Source of the DNA: MGBC124762 sp048201935
GTDB lineage: Bacteria > Bacillota > Clostridia > Oscillospirales > Oscillospiraceae
NCBI GenBank assembly: GCA_048201935.1
Contig: DBFBGR010000014.1
Span: 1-64,000, forward strand
DNA: 64,000 nucleotides
Direction: 5' to 3'
The notes beneath the pieces are model-generated. The model was not told the DNA's origin. It worked only from the letters and a program-made list of their open reading frames with translations, and made no database searches. Of this stretch, positions 53,114 to 60,998 are shown one piece after another. Position numbers and translations under genes: made by a program. The stretch's first letter is position 1. Each line of letters starts with the position of its first letter.

Positions 53114-55354
53114 TCACTGGTTCCTCTTCGTGAGAAATTGCCTCATCTGTTCAATGCTGTATCCCCCATAGATCATTTCGTTGGCGGTAAGGTAGCCAAA
53201 AAATATCCCGTTGTTATCTACGATTTTTGGAGGGGCTGAGGCATAGGGATTAAAAGCGCTGGTGCTGGCGTATTTACTGCCATAATCTCCATAGGTATTC
53301 CAAATGGAAAGAGCATTGTATTTGTTGCCGTAGGTGCCGTAGGCGTTCCAAACACCGTCTATATCATACGGGCTGGTGACCAACTTGCCTAAATAGGTCT
53401 TCCCATCGTTGGAGTAGAGATGCAGAGGGTAGGCATAAGAGGGAGAATACTGAGGAGGGCTGACCGTGGAGTAAGAGTCCCCATAAAAAGACGGTATAGT
53501 ATCCAAGGGGAGAACACCGATACCAATATAACGCTCGTCTGTGTCCAGAGCGACGACATAGTTTTGGTTGTTGTAGTACTCATAGCCGCCATCCGCCCAT
53601 GAGGTAAAGCCCAGGAGTTCCATAAACGCCCCATATTCATTCAGGACCTCGTCCACTTCCTCGGCGGTATAATCATCACGCCAGGGATATGTCCAGACAT
53701 AGGCGCCATCGACTATGCTTGGGGAACCGGATTCCTGACCGATACACCATCCGAGATCCACCACATCTGTCTGCGGGTAATATTGGGTATTTCGCATGGG
53801 AGCGACATCGATCAGCAGCTTTTCATAGTCCAAGCTTATAAGGAGGGACTCGGTGTCACTCTCGTAGTAGAATTCGTTGCCTGTTTCTGATTCGAGGGTA
53901 AAGCCTAAACTGAGCAAGGCTTGTTCGTACCGAGAGAGCGCTTCGGCGTACCGCTCACTTTCATCCATATCCAAAAGGGGATAAAAGTCCATCATGTCAT
54001 ATATGTATTCGCGACCAATTGCCAGGTGCCCGCGTTGCTCCACCAGGCGCGCGCCAGAGAAGATACCAAAGTCCGGCACATAGTCCACCACGGGATAAGG
54101 CGTCCAGCTGGACAGAAACAGATCCTCGTTGGCGCTTCGATCCAGGACGTCTATCTTGTCAATGGGGATGACCAGATTGAGATCGCCCGTGGACTTCGAA
54201 AAGCCCGCCGAGGTGATGCCGATGACCTGGCCCTGCTCGTTGAGCAGTGCGCCACCGCTGCTGCCCGGGGCGATGGGGACGGAGATCTGGATATACTCCA
54301 TGCCATCCAGCACCCGACTGGGGTTGGACACGATGCCCTGGGACATGGTATTTTCCAGGCCCAGGGGACTGCCAATGGCATAGACCTTTTGGCCCTGGAC
54401 CACCGGGGCGGTGGCGTTGAGCTCCAGGTAGGGGAAGACCGTACCGTTGCCCTCGATCCGGACCAGAGCCAGATCGTTTTCGAAGTTGCCATCTAGAACG
54501 GTCAAACGGTAGGCTCCGCCGTCGGTGGTTTTGGCAAAGACGTCATAGGCGTCGGCAACCACATGGCAGTTGGTAATGGCCAAGCCGTCAGAGGAGATCA
54601 AAAAGCCGCTGCCCGAGCTAAGGAGTGAGCCGTTTAGGGCGTAGGCCTCGATGTAAAACACCGCCGGGGCGCACTTTTCTGAGATTTGGATGGCGGAAAG
54701 AGCGGCGCCTTGGCCGGCGCCGGAGGGCAGGGCGTCATATTGGGCCTGGGTAAAGGTCTGGGCGCTGAGCAGCTTTTGCGCCAGGGTCTGGTCGGAGCCC
54801 TTGAGCTTGGCGCTGAGGGCAGCGTAGGAGATCAGGGCCACATCGGCCCGGCGGAAGTCCACCAGGTTTGTCTCCTGGGGGATGATGCCAACCTGGGTGG
54901 CCAGGGAGAAGGGGTTGCTCCAGGAAAAGTCTCCGGCTGTATCGGAGTAGCCCAAGGCGCGAAGCATGAAGGTCAAATATTGGGCCGCGTCCACATTGCC
55001 GTCGCCAAAAGAGGTGGCGGAGACGCCCTTGGTGAGACCAGTGTTGTACGCATAGCCCACATAAGCGTTGGCCCAGGGAGAGACATCGGAAAAGGGATGG
55101 ACATAGGCGGCGCTCTGGGCGGCCTTTTCCTCGCCCAGCACCCGCACCAGCATGGTCAGGGCCTCCTGCCGGGAGGGGGTGCGGTCCAAGGCATAGATGG
55201 GTGCGCCATTTTCGTCGGTGCCGGTCCCCTGAAAGAGGCCCAGTGCGTGCAGAGCATCCGCCGCTTGCATGGCTGGGGCGGCGGCAAAGGCAATGGGCGT
55301 CATGGCAAGGACCATAGCGGTGACTAAGAGCAGACTGAGCAGTTTCTTTTTCAT
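53114..55354 (-). CDS. Exported SLH protein with trypsin-like (HtrA-type) serine protease domain
   Basis: The 746-residue protein has a signal peptide (1 to about 25) and SLH repeats (about 28-210, with VSPWANAYVGYAYNTGLTKG). A chymotrypsin-fold protease of about 220-400 has the complete triad His in ITNCHVVAD, Asp in ENDLALVRI and Ser in PIAPGSSGGALL. No PDZ domain follows. Instead there is an unknown region of about 200 residues rich in Tyr, Asp and Glu. The tail has tandem YG units (VWNAYGTYGNKYNALSIW, then NTYGDYGSKYASTSAF), a module seen in other bacterial surface proteins. The distal third (53114-54100) is noticeably less GC-rich than the protease part, suggesting a joined module. The start has AGGAAAGGA. 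Confidence 0.85.
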   Translation of the reverse strand: MKKKLLSLLLVTAMVLAMTPIAFAAAPAMQAADALHALGLFQGTGTDENGAPIYALDRTPSRQEALTMLVRVLGEEKAAQSAAYVHPFSDVSPWANAYVGYAYNTGLTKGVSATSFGDGNVDAAQYLTFMLRALGYSDTAGDFSWSNPFSLATQVGIIPQETNLVDFRRADVALISYAALSAKLKGSDQTLAQKLLSAQTFTQAQYDALPSGAGQGAALSAIQISEKCAPAVFYIEAYALNGSLLSSGSGFLISSDGLAITNCHVVADAYDVFAKTTDGGAYRLTVLDGNFENDLALVRIEGNGTVFPYLELNATAPVVQGQKVYAIGSPLGLENTMSQGIVSNPSRVLDGMEYIQISVPIAPGSSGGALLNEQGQVIGITSAGFSKSTGDLNLVIPIDKIDVLDRSANEDLFLSSWTPYPVVDYVPDFGIFSGARLVEQRGHLAIGREYIYDMMDFYPLLDMDESERYAEALSRYEQALLSLGFTLESETGNEFYYESDTESLLISLDYEKLLIDVAPMRNTQYYPQTDVVDLGWCIGQESGSPSIVDGAYVWTYPWRDDYTAEEVDEVLNEYGAFMELLGFTSWADGGYEYYNNQNYVVALDTDERYIGIGVLPLDTIPSFYGDSYSTVSPPQYSPSYAYPLHLYSNDGKTYLGKLVTSPYDIDGVWNAYGTYGNKYNALSIWNTYGDYGSKYASTSAFNPYASAPPKIVDNNGIFFGYLTANEMIYGGYSIEQMRQFLTKRNQ

Positions 55355-55420
55355 AGAGGGATATCCTTTCCTGGTTCCGTCTTGTGCTGAGGTCTGCTTG
55401 GGTGGTGGATGCCTGAAGTA

Positions 55421-55747
55421 TCAGTCTTCCTTAGGGCTCTGCTCCTGGGTCTTCTTTTCCTGGTAATAGGCGGTGGTCTGCTCGCTGGTGAAGGGGGGGC
55501 GCTCCTCCATGTCCCGGGCCTGGGTGGACAGGTAGCCCAGCAGGGCGTTGAGCCCCTCCTCGGTAAGGGGGAAGCTCTCCCGGCCCAGCTCCTGGGCGTA
55601 GGGCCGGGAGAAGGGGCCTTGCCACAGGATGACTTCCATGGCCTCGTCCCGGGGCTTTTCGATCTGGAAGCGCAACAGGCCGCTGCTTCCCAGCCAGCCG
55701 TTGCCGTTTTTGAAGTAGCCCAGAGTGGGCAGCTTGATAGGCGTCAT
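55421..55747 (-). CDS. Hypothetical protein, 108 residues
   Basis: The protein (MTPIKLPTLGYFKNGNGWLG...) is soluble, with FRFQIEKP-like strands (LRFQIEKPRDEAMEVILWQG) and a charged C-terminal helix. I recognise no family. It starts 9 bases after the lysA-like stop and is presumably co-transcribed with it; a GTG at 55750 is in frame. No terminator is evident in the gap of about 65 bases before the next gene, so readthrough into the SLH protease gene is possible. Confidence 0.6.
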   Translation of the reverse strand: MTPIKLPTLGYFKNGNGWLGSSGLLRFQIEKPRDEAMEVILWQGPFSRPYAQELGRESFPLTEEGLNALLGYLSTQARDMEERPPFTSEQTTAYYQEKKTQEQSPKED

Positions 55748-55756
55748 CACGTCACC

Positions 55757-57016
55757 TCAGTCCCACGCGATAGTGGCGAAGTAATCCTCCGGGGTCTCGG
55801 CCCGGCGAATAAGCTTGACGCTGCCGTCTGGACGCAGCAGCAGCTCCGCCGAGCGCAGGCGGCCATTGTACTGATAGCCCATAGAGAAGCCGTGGGCCCC
55901 GGTGTCGTGGATGACCAGCAGGTCGCCCAGGTCGATTTTGGGCAGCATGCGGTCAATGGCGAACTTGTCGTTATTTTCGCACAGCCCGCCCACGATGTCG
56001 TAGACGTGGTCGCTGGGCGCTTGCTCCTTGCCCATGACGGTGATGTGGTGGTAGGCGCCGTACATGGCCGGGCGCATCAGGTTGGCCGCGCAGGCGTCCA
56101 CGCCCACATACTCCTTATAGGTGTGCTTGAAGTGGGTGGCCCGGGTGACCAGGCACCCATAGGGGGCCAGCATATAGCGGCCCAGCTCCGTGCAAAGGGC
56201 CACGTCGCCCATGCCGGCGGGGACCAGGACCTCTTCAAAAGCCCGGCGAACGCCCTCGCCAATGGCGTCGATGTCGTTGGCGGCCTGGTCGGGCTTGTAG
56301 GGGATGCCCACGCCGCCGGAGAGGTTGATGAAGGCGATGTGGCAGCCCGTCTCCTGGTGGAGCTCCACGGCGGTCTGGAAGAGGATGTGGGCCAGGGTGG
56401 GGTAGTAGTCGTTGGACAGGGTGTTGGAGGCCAAAAAGGCGTGAATGCCAAAGTGCTTAGCCCCCATAGCCTTCAGCCGCCGGAAGGCCTCGGTGAGCTG
56501 GGGCCGGGTCATGCCGTACTTGGCCTGGCCGGGGTTGTCCATGACCTGGAAGCCCTCGTTGCTGGCCCCCAGGGTGAAGGTGCCGCCGGGGTTGTAGCGG
56601 CAGGAGATGGTCTCGGGGATGGTCCCAATGGACTCCTGCAAAAAGTCGATGTCGGTGAAGTCGTCCAGGTTGATGATGGCCCCAAGGTCGTGGGCCAGCT
56701 GGAACTCCTCGGCGGGGACGTTGTTGGCCGAGAACATGATGCCCTGGCCGGACACGCCGCATTTCTGGGCCAGCATCAGCTCGGTCAGCGACGAGCAGTC
56801 CAGCCCGCAGCCCTCATCGGCCAGCACCTTCAGGATGCCCGGCGTGGGGGTGGCCTTCACGGCAAAATACTCCTTGAAGCCCGGGTTCCAGGCGAGGGCG
56901 GCCTTCAGCCGCCGGGCGTTTTCCCGGATGCCCGCCTCGTCGTAGAGGTGGAAGGGCGTGGGGTACTTTTCCGCGATCTGCTCGAGCTGAGGGAGGGTCA
57001 CAAAGGTTTTTTTCAT
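55757..57016 (-). CDS. lysA: Diaminopimelate decarboxylase-type PLP enzyme
   Basis: The 419-residue fold-type III decarboxylase has the PLP-binding Lys in YFAVKATPTPGIL (about residue 53), the phosphate-binding INLSGGVGIPY, ELGRYMLAPYG, and the catalytic Cys-Glu region GGLCENNDKFA with a C-terminal Tyr-containing GAHGFSMGYQYNGR. It makes lysine from meso-diaminopimelate. The HAFLASNTLSNDYY loop is as in the diaminopimelate branch; specificity for a related amino acid cannot be excluded from sequence. It follows the M18 peptidase by 29 bases. Confidence 0.88.
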   Translation of the reverse strand: MKKTFVTLPQLEQIAEKYPTPFHLYDEAGIRENARRLKAALAWNPGFKEYFAVKATPTPGILKVLADEGCGLDCSSLTELMLAQKCGVSGQGIMFSANNVPAEEFQLAHDLGAIINLDDFTDIDFLQESIGTIPETISCRYNPGGTFTLGASNEGFQVMDNPGQAKYGMTRPQLTEAFRRLKAMGAKHFGIHAFLASNTLSNDYYPTLAHILFQTAVELHQETGCHIAFINLSGGVGIPYKPDQAANDIDAIGEGVRRAFEEVLVPAGMGDVALCTELGRYMLAPYGCLVTRATHFKHTYKEYVGVDACAANLMRPAMYGAYHHITVMGKEQAPSDHVYDIVGGLCENNDKFAIDRMLPKIDLGDLLVIHDTGAHGFSMGYQYNGRLRSAELLLRPDGSVKLIRRAETPEDYFATIAWD

Positions 57017-57045
57017 CAGTCTATGTCGCCTTTCTCTTTGGGGTT

Positions 57046-58458
57046 TTACTCGGCCAGGAAGACCGCGCGAGCGGCCTTGTAGGTCATATAGCAGTCCAAC
57101 TTGCCCACGGTCTCAAATGGGGCGTGCATGGAGAGGACGGGCACGCCCGCGTCCAGGGTGTCGATGTCCCGGTTGGCCATGAAGCAGGCCACCGTGCCGC
57201 CGCCGCCTTGGTCGGCCTTGCCCAGTTCCGCCATCTGCCAGACCACATCGGCCTCGTCCAGCACACGGCGGGTCCAGGCCACCACCTCGGCGCTGGCGTC
57301 GCTGGCGCCGGATTTGCCCCGGGCCCCGGTATACTTGCAAAGGCCCACGCCGTAGTTCACCCGGGCGGCGTTATACTTGTCGTAGACCTCGGCGAAATTG
57401 GGGTCGAAGGCGGCGGTCACGTCGGCGGAGAGGCAGAAGGAGTTTTCAAAGCAGCGCTTCAAGGGCGTCTGCTGGGCGTCGCAGAGGTCACTCATAAAGG
57501 TATCGAAGGCGGCGGACTGCATCCCGGACACGCCCTCGGAGCCGATCTCCTCCTTGTCGGCCAGCATACACACTGCCGTTTTGGCCGGGGCCGCGTCCAG
57601 GTCCAAAAGGGCGGCCAGGCAGGCGTAGGCGCACACCCGGTCGTCATGGCCGTAGGCGCCAATCAAGGAGCGGTCAAAGCCCACGTCGCTGGCGCGGAAG
57701 GCGGGGACGGCCTCCAGCTCGGCGGAGATGAAGTCCTCCTCCACGATGCCGTATTTCTCGTGGAGCACGTCCATCACCGCCAGCTTCACCCGGCCCGCGC
57801 CGTCGTCGTCCTTGAAGGGGCGGCTGCCCACCAAAATGTTGAGGTTCTCGGCGGGGATGGCCTCGCCCAGGGGCTTTTTCACCTGGTCGGTGGCCAGGTG
57901 GGGCAGCAGGTCGTCCACGGTGAACACCGGGTCGCCCACGCCGCCGCCGCTGGAGACGGCCACGTTGGCCCCGCCCTTGAGGGCCACCACGCCGTGGAGC
58001 TCCAGGGGGATGGTGACCCACTGGTACTTGCGGATGCCGCCGTAGTAGTGGGTCTTGAGGAAGGCCAGCTCGCCGTCCTCATAGAGGGGGCTGGGCTTCA
58101 GGTCCAGCCGGGGAGAATCTAAGTGGGCGGCGGCGATGTGGGCCCCGTGGGTCAGGGGCGTGGAGCCGATGACTGCCAGCATCAGGGCCTTGCCCCGGTT
58201 GACCCGGTACACCCGGTCCCCAGCCTTCAGCGCCATGCCCCGGACAAAGGGGACAAAGCCCTTTTCCTTGGCCAGCTCCACCGCCGCGGCGACGCACTCG
58301 CGCTCGGTCTTGCCTGCGTCCAGGAACTTTTTGTAGTCCTCGCAGTAGGTGTGCATGGCGATCTCGTCCTGCATGCTCAGCCGGTCGTAGCCGTTCTTGG
58401 GGCGGTAGAGCAGAGCGTCCCGGCGCAGCTCGCCGGCGGTCTTTTCGGTCTCGGCCAT
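57046..58458 (-). CDS. M18 family aminopeptidase
   Basis: The 470-residue dinuclear zinc peptidase removes N-terminal acidic or other residues from peptides. Metal ligands are in HIAAAHLDSPRLDLKP, the bridging Asp in FKDDDGAGRV, and Glu residues in LADKEEIGSEGVSGMQS, with YGHDDRVCAYACL and a late His in LSMHAPFETVGKLD. The start at 58458 has AAGGAGG; the frame is open to 58488, where its first codons (MLTI) fall on a XerD-type element shared with the coaE stop. It follows coaE by 23 bases. Confidence 0.92.
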   Translation of the reverse strand: MAETEKTAGELRRDALLYRPKNGYDRLSMQDEIAMHTYCEDYKKFLDAGKTERECVAAAVELAKEKGFVPFVRGMALKAGDRVYRVNRGKALMLAVIGSTPLTHGAHIAAAHLDSPRLDLKPSPLYEDGELAFLKTHYYGGIRKYQWVTIPLELHGVVALKGGANVAVSSGGGVGDPVFTVDDLLPHLATDQVKKPLGEAIPAENLNILVGSRPFKDDDGAGRVKLAVMDVLHEKYGIVEEDFISAELEAVPAFRASDVGFDRSLIGAYGHDDRVCAYACLAALLDLDAAPAKTAVCMLADKEEIGSEGVSGMQSAAFDTFMSDLCDAQQTPLKRCFENSFCLSADVTAAFDPNFAEVYDKYNAARVNYGVGLCKYTGARGKSGASDASAEVVAWTRRVLDEADVVWQMAELGKADQGGGGTVACFMANRDIDTLDAGVPVLSMHAPFETVGKLDCYMTYKAARAVFLAE

Positions 58459-58480
58459 AGGGGTGTCCTCCTTCAAAATA

Positions 58481-58490
58481 GTTAACATAA
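58481..58490 (-). repeat. XerD-type half-site, copy 6 (N=A)
   Basis: A-GTTAACATAA. On the minus strand it supplies the last two codons and the stop of coaE (TTA TGT TAA). Confidence 0.7.
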
Positions 58491-59081
58491 TTTATCAAAA
58501 AACAGGGCCCGGACCTCCTGGGCCAACTGCCGTGGCGTCTTAGAGCCGTCGTTTTCGATGGCATGGTCGCAGTGGTTGACATAATACTCACTGGGCTTTT
58601 GGGCCGACATCCGCTGCCGGGCCTGGGGCTCATCGATGCCGTCCCGGGCCATGATGCGCCGCAGGCGGACCTCCTCCGGGGCGGTGACGGCCACGGTGAC
58701 GTTGCACATGGCTCCCAGGCCGGATTCCAGAAGGGCCACCGCGTCCAGAGCGATGGCCTTTTTGCCCTGGGCCTTGGCGGTGCGGACCAGGGAGATGCAG
58801 GCCGCCACCACGTGGCGGTGGGCGATGGCGTTCAGGTCGGCCAGGGCGGCTTGGTCGGAGAAGACGAGCCTCCCCAGGGCCTTGCGGTCCACGCCGCCCT
58901 GACTATTTAGGATACTCCTTCCAAAGCGGTCTGTCAACTCATCCACCAGGATGGGAGAGGTGTCCAGCAGCCGGTGGTAGAGCCGGTCGCAGTCCACACA
59001 GGCGCAGCCCAGCTCACCCAGGGCCGCCAGCACGCTGGTCTTGCCCGCGCCGGTGGGGCCGGTGACCCCGATGGTTAACAT
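58482..59081 (-). CDS. coaE: Dephospho-CoA kinase
   Basis: The 199-residue P-loop kinase performs the last step of coenzyme A synthesis. It opens MLTIGVTGPTGAGKTSVLAAL (Walker A at residues 8-15), then CVDCDRLYHRLLD, FGRSILNSQGGVDRKALGRLVF, HRHVVAACI, LLESGLGAMCNVTVAV and the C-terminal HAIENDGSKT. Three XerD-type elements touch it: over its start codon, inside (Tyr-Val-Asn), and over its stop. The ribosome site is poor (TTAAAG), as the start region is occupied by the element. It begins 6 bases after the HD-domain stop. Confidence 0.93.
   Translation of the reverse strand: MLTIGVTGPTGAGKTSVLAALGELGCACVDCDRLYHRLLDTSPILVDELTDRFGRSILNSQGGVDRKALGRLVFSDQAALADLNAIAHRHVVAACISLVRTAKAQGKKAIALDAVALLESGLGAMCNVTVAVTAPEEVRLRRIMARDGIDEPQARQRMSAQKPSEYYVNHCDHAIENDGSKTPRQLAQEVRALFFDKLC
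58575..58584 (-). repeat. XerD-type half-site, copy 7 (N=G)
   Basis: GTTGACATAA inside coaE; the minus strand reads TAT GTC AAC (Tyr-Val-Asn), a different frame from copies 2, 3 and 6. Confidence 0.7.
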
Positions 59082-59083
59082 AA
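59074..59083 (-). repeat. XerD-type half-site, copy 8 (N=A)
   Basis: GTTAACATAA overlapping the coaE start: the minus strand reads TT ATG TTA AC, so the start codon itself is part of the element. Confidence 0.7.
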
Positions 59084-59087
59084 TTCT

Positions 59088-59675
59088 TTAATCCGCCAGG
59101 GCCGCCTCGATGGCGTCCTCGGTGGCGGCCATGGCCTGGAGGGTCATATCCAGTAGTTTGTCCAGCTCCCAGCCCAAAATTTCCGCCCCCTGGGCAATGA
59201 CCTCCCTAGAGCAGCCGGCGGCGAATTTTTTGTCCTTGAACTTTTTCTTCAGGCTCTTGAGCTCCATGTCCTTGCAGCTCTTGCTGGGCCGCATGAGGGC
59301 CGCCGCGCCGATGAGGCCGGTGAGCTCGTCGGCGGCGAAGAGGACCTTCTCCATTTCCAGCTCGGGCTGGTCGTCCACGCCGGTGAGACCGTAGCCGTGG
59401 CAGGCCACGGCATGGATGAGCTCGGGGGTGTAGCCCTCCTGGGCCAAAAGCTCCTTGCCCTTGACGCAGTGGGCCTCGGGCCACTTTTCAAAGTCCACGT
59501 CGTGTAAAAGGCCCACCTGGGTCCAGAAGTCCTGTTCGTCGGCGTGGCCCAGAGCCTCGGCATACCAGCCCATGACGGCGGCTACCGTCTGGGCGTGGCG
59601 GCGGTGGAAGGGCTCGGCGTTGAGGGACCAGACCAGGTCCCGGGACTGTTCAAAGGTCTTACCAGTAGTTAACAT
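59088..59675 (-). CDS. HD-domain hydrolase
   Basis: The 195-residue protein belongs to the HDIG-type phosphohydrolase group related to COG2316. His and Asp metal ligands are seen in FHRRHAQTVAAVM, the HD pair in GLLHDVDFEKWPEAH, His in ELIHAVACHGYG and Asp in FAADELTGLIGAA. Such proteins hydrolyse nucleotides or similar phosphomonoesters; the substrate is unknown. The start codon at 59675 lies within a XerD-type element (ATG TTA ACT) behind a good AGGAGGA site. It sits between the sua5-type gene and coaE. Confidence 0.82.
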   Translation of the reverse strand: MLTTGKTFEQSRDLVWSLNAEPFHRRHAQTVAAVMGWYAEALGHADEQDFWTQVGLLHDVDFEKWPEAHCVKGKELLAQEGYTPELIHAVACHGYGLTGVDDQPELEMEKVLFAADELTGLIGAAALMRPSKSCKDMELKSLKKKFKDKKFAAGCSREVIAQGAEILGWELDKLLDMTLQAMAATEDAIEAALAD

Positions 59676-59677
59676 AA
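59668..59677 (-). repeat. XerD-type half-site, copy 9 (N=A)
   Basis: A-GTTAACATAA over the start codon of the HD-domain gene; same frame as copy 8 (ATG TTA AC). Confidence 0.7.
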
Positions 59678-59712
59678 ATCATTCCTCCTATGTATTGACA
59701 TTGGAAACGGGG

Positions 59713-60726
59713 CTATACCTCGACAATATGGAACCCTGCGGCCTTGTTGAGCCGGTTGGTGACCGCCAGACCCAGGCCGTCGCTCTCGGGGGACTGGGCA
59801 TAGATGGCGGTGACGGCCTGGCTGTCGAACCAGCGAAGGGCCTCAAAGAGCCGCCGGGCGTGCTCGCCTTGGTCGTCCTGAGGCCCCAGGGAACGGAGCG
59901 GGCAGGAAGGGAAGAAGTTTACATAATCTTCAAAGCAGATGACCCCAACGCCAGGCGCCAAGTGGTCCTTGATGTACTGGGCGGTGGCCGCCGATCCCCC
60001 ATGGACAACGGTCACCGGGGCCTTTGGCGCGTAGTGGCGGTACTTCATGCCCGGGGCCCGGGGCTTTTCATCGGTTGACATAAGCCTAACTACCGCCTCG
60101 TCCACCGCCACCTCGCCCAGCACCGAGCGAAGCGCCTCCAGCGTCACGCCGCCGGGCCGCAGCAGCCGGGGCGGGGAAACTGTCAGGTCCACGATGGTGG
60201 ACTCCACGCCCACGGCGCAGGGCCCGCCGTCCACCACGGCGGCGATGCGGCCCGCCATGTCCTCCCACACCGCCTGGGCGGTGGTGGGGCTGGGCTTGCC
60301 CGAGGTGTTGGCGGAGGGGGCGGCGATTGGGAGTTGACATAATTCCAGAATCTCCCGGGCCACCGGGTGGTCCGGACACCGCATCCCCACCGTGTCCAGC
60401 CCGGCGGTGACCACATCGGGGACGATGGCTTGCCGCTTTAAGATCATGGTCAGCGGCCCGGGCCAGAACCGCGCGGCTAAGTCGTAGGCCGCCTGGGGGA
60501 TGTCTTGGCAATAGCGCTCCAAATGGGCCGGGCCGGGGATGTGCAAAATCAGGGGATTGTCCTGGGGGCGGCCCTTGGCGGCGAAGATGGCGGCCACGGC
60601 CTCGGGGTCCAGGCCGTTGGCCCCCAGGCCGTACACCGTCTCGGTGGGAAAGGCCACCAGCCCGCCTTGGGCCAAAAGTTCCGCGGCTTCCCCGGCTTGT
60701 TGAGAGGTCAGTTGTTTGGTGTGCAC
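59713..60726 (-). CDS. Threonylcarbamoyl-AMP synthase, Sua5 type
   Basis: The 337-residue enzyme makes threonylcarbamoyl-AMP for the t6A37 modification of tRNAs reading ANN codons. The YrdC domain (about 1-205) has GGLVAFPTETVYGLGANGLD, the nucleotide-binding KGRPQDNPLILHI, MRCPDHPVAREI, PIAAPSANTSGKPSPT and STIVDLT. A linker containing APGMKYRHYAPKAP leads to the C-terminal Sua5 domain (about 240-337). GTG is the start, with GAAGGG before it. Three XerD-type elements lie in this one gene, each in a different reading frame. Its start overlaps the upstream small membrane-protein gene by 19 bases. Confidence 0.94.
   Translation of the reverse strand: MHTKQLTSQQAGEAAELLAQGGLVAFPTETVYGLGANGLDPEAVAAIFAAKGRPQDNPLILHIPGPAHLERYCQDIPQAAYDLAARFWPGPLTMILKRQAIVPDVVTAGLDTVGMRCPDHPVAREILELCQLPIAAPSANTSGKPSPTTAQAVWEDMAGRIAAVVDGGPCAVGVESTIVDLTVSPPRLLRPGGVTLEALRSVLGEVAVDEAVVRLMSTDEKPRAPGMKYRHYAPKAPVTVVHGGSAATAQYIKDHLAPGVGVICFEDYVNFFPSCPLRSLGPQDDQGEHARRLFEALRWFDSQAVTAIYAQSPESDGLGLAVTNRLNKAAGFHIVEV
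59917..59926 (-). repeat. XerD-type half-site, copy 10 (N=T)
   Basis: A-GTTTACATAA, an 11-base match to the B. subtilis arm, inside the sua5-type gene (TAT GTA AAC, Tyr-Val-Asn). Confidence 0.7.
60074..60083 (-). repeat. XerD-type half-site, copy 11 (N=G)
   Basis: GTTGACATAA inside the sua5-type gene (TT ATG TCA AC, Met-Ser). It is the only copy followed by G. Confidence 0.65.
60333..60342 (-). repeat. XerD-type half-site, copy 12 (N=G)
   Basis: A-GTTGACATAA inside the sua5-type gene (TTA TGT CAA C, Leu-Cys-Gln), just before the conserved PIAAPSAN motif. Confidence 0.7.
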
Positions 60727-60998
60727 GGCGTACCCTTCTTTCGGCGCAGTTTATAGGTACAGAAGATAGACAAAGCGAGAAGAAGAAGTAGGGGAAACAG
60801 ATTGAGAAATGCAAATATACTAAGCGTTTCGGCACGTTCCACTATATAGGGATTTTCTTCTCGGCCAAATCGCGCTAGCTCCTGCTCATGATCAAGGAGC
60901 AAACTGACTATGAGCCACTCCAGAAAGGTTGACCAGGCGGTGCCCAGCCAGAGAAGGCCGCAGCCTGCCCACTGAAGACCGCGCTTCAGCCTAGTCAT
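60708..60998 (-). CDS. Small two-helix membrane protein
   Basis: The 96-residue protein has two predicted membrane helices, at about residues 8-35 (GLLWLGTAWSTFLEWLIVSL) and about 60-82 (IFAFLNLFPLLLLLALSIF), and a basic cytoplasmic end KLRRKKG. No family is recognised. The base composition is somewhat AT-richer than its neighbours. It overlaps the preceding gene by 8 bases and the sua5-type gene by 19, so it is an integral part of the operon. Confidence 0.65.
   Translation of the reverse strand: MTRLKRGLQWAGCGLLWLGTAWSTFLEWLIVSLLLDHEQELARFGREENPYIVERAETLSIFAFLNLFPLLLLLALSIFCTYKLRRKKGTPCTPNN

Noticed and set aside
2739..60342. A complete dif site
   Set aside because: At every XerD-type copy I looked six bases further on for a XerC arm resembling TTCTAGGAAGT; none is present.
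2739..60342. The repeated element as a DnaA box, Rex site or simple promoter -35
   Set aside because: TTATGTNAAC lacks the CCACA end of DnaA boxes and the paired structure of Rex sites. Only the G variants contain TTGACA, and most copies have no -10 box at a proper distance.
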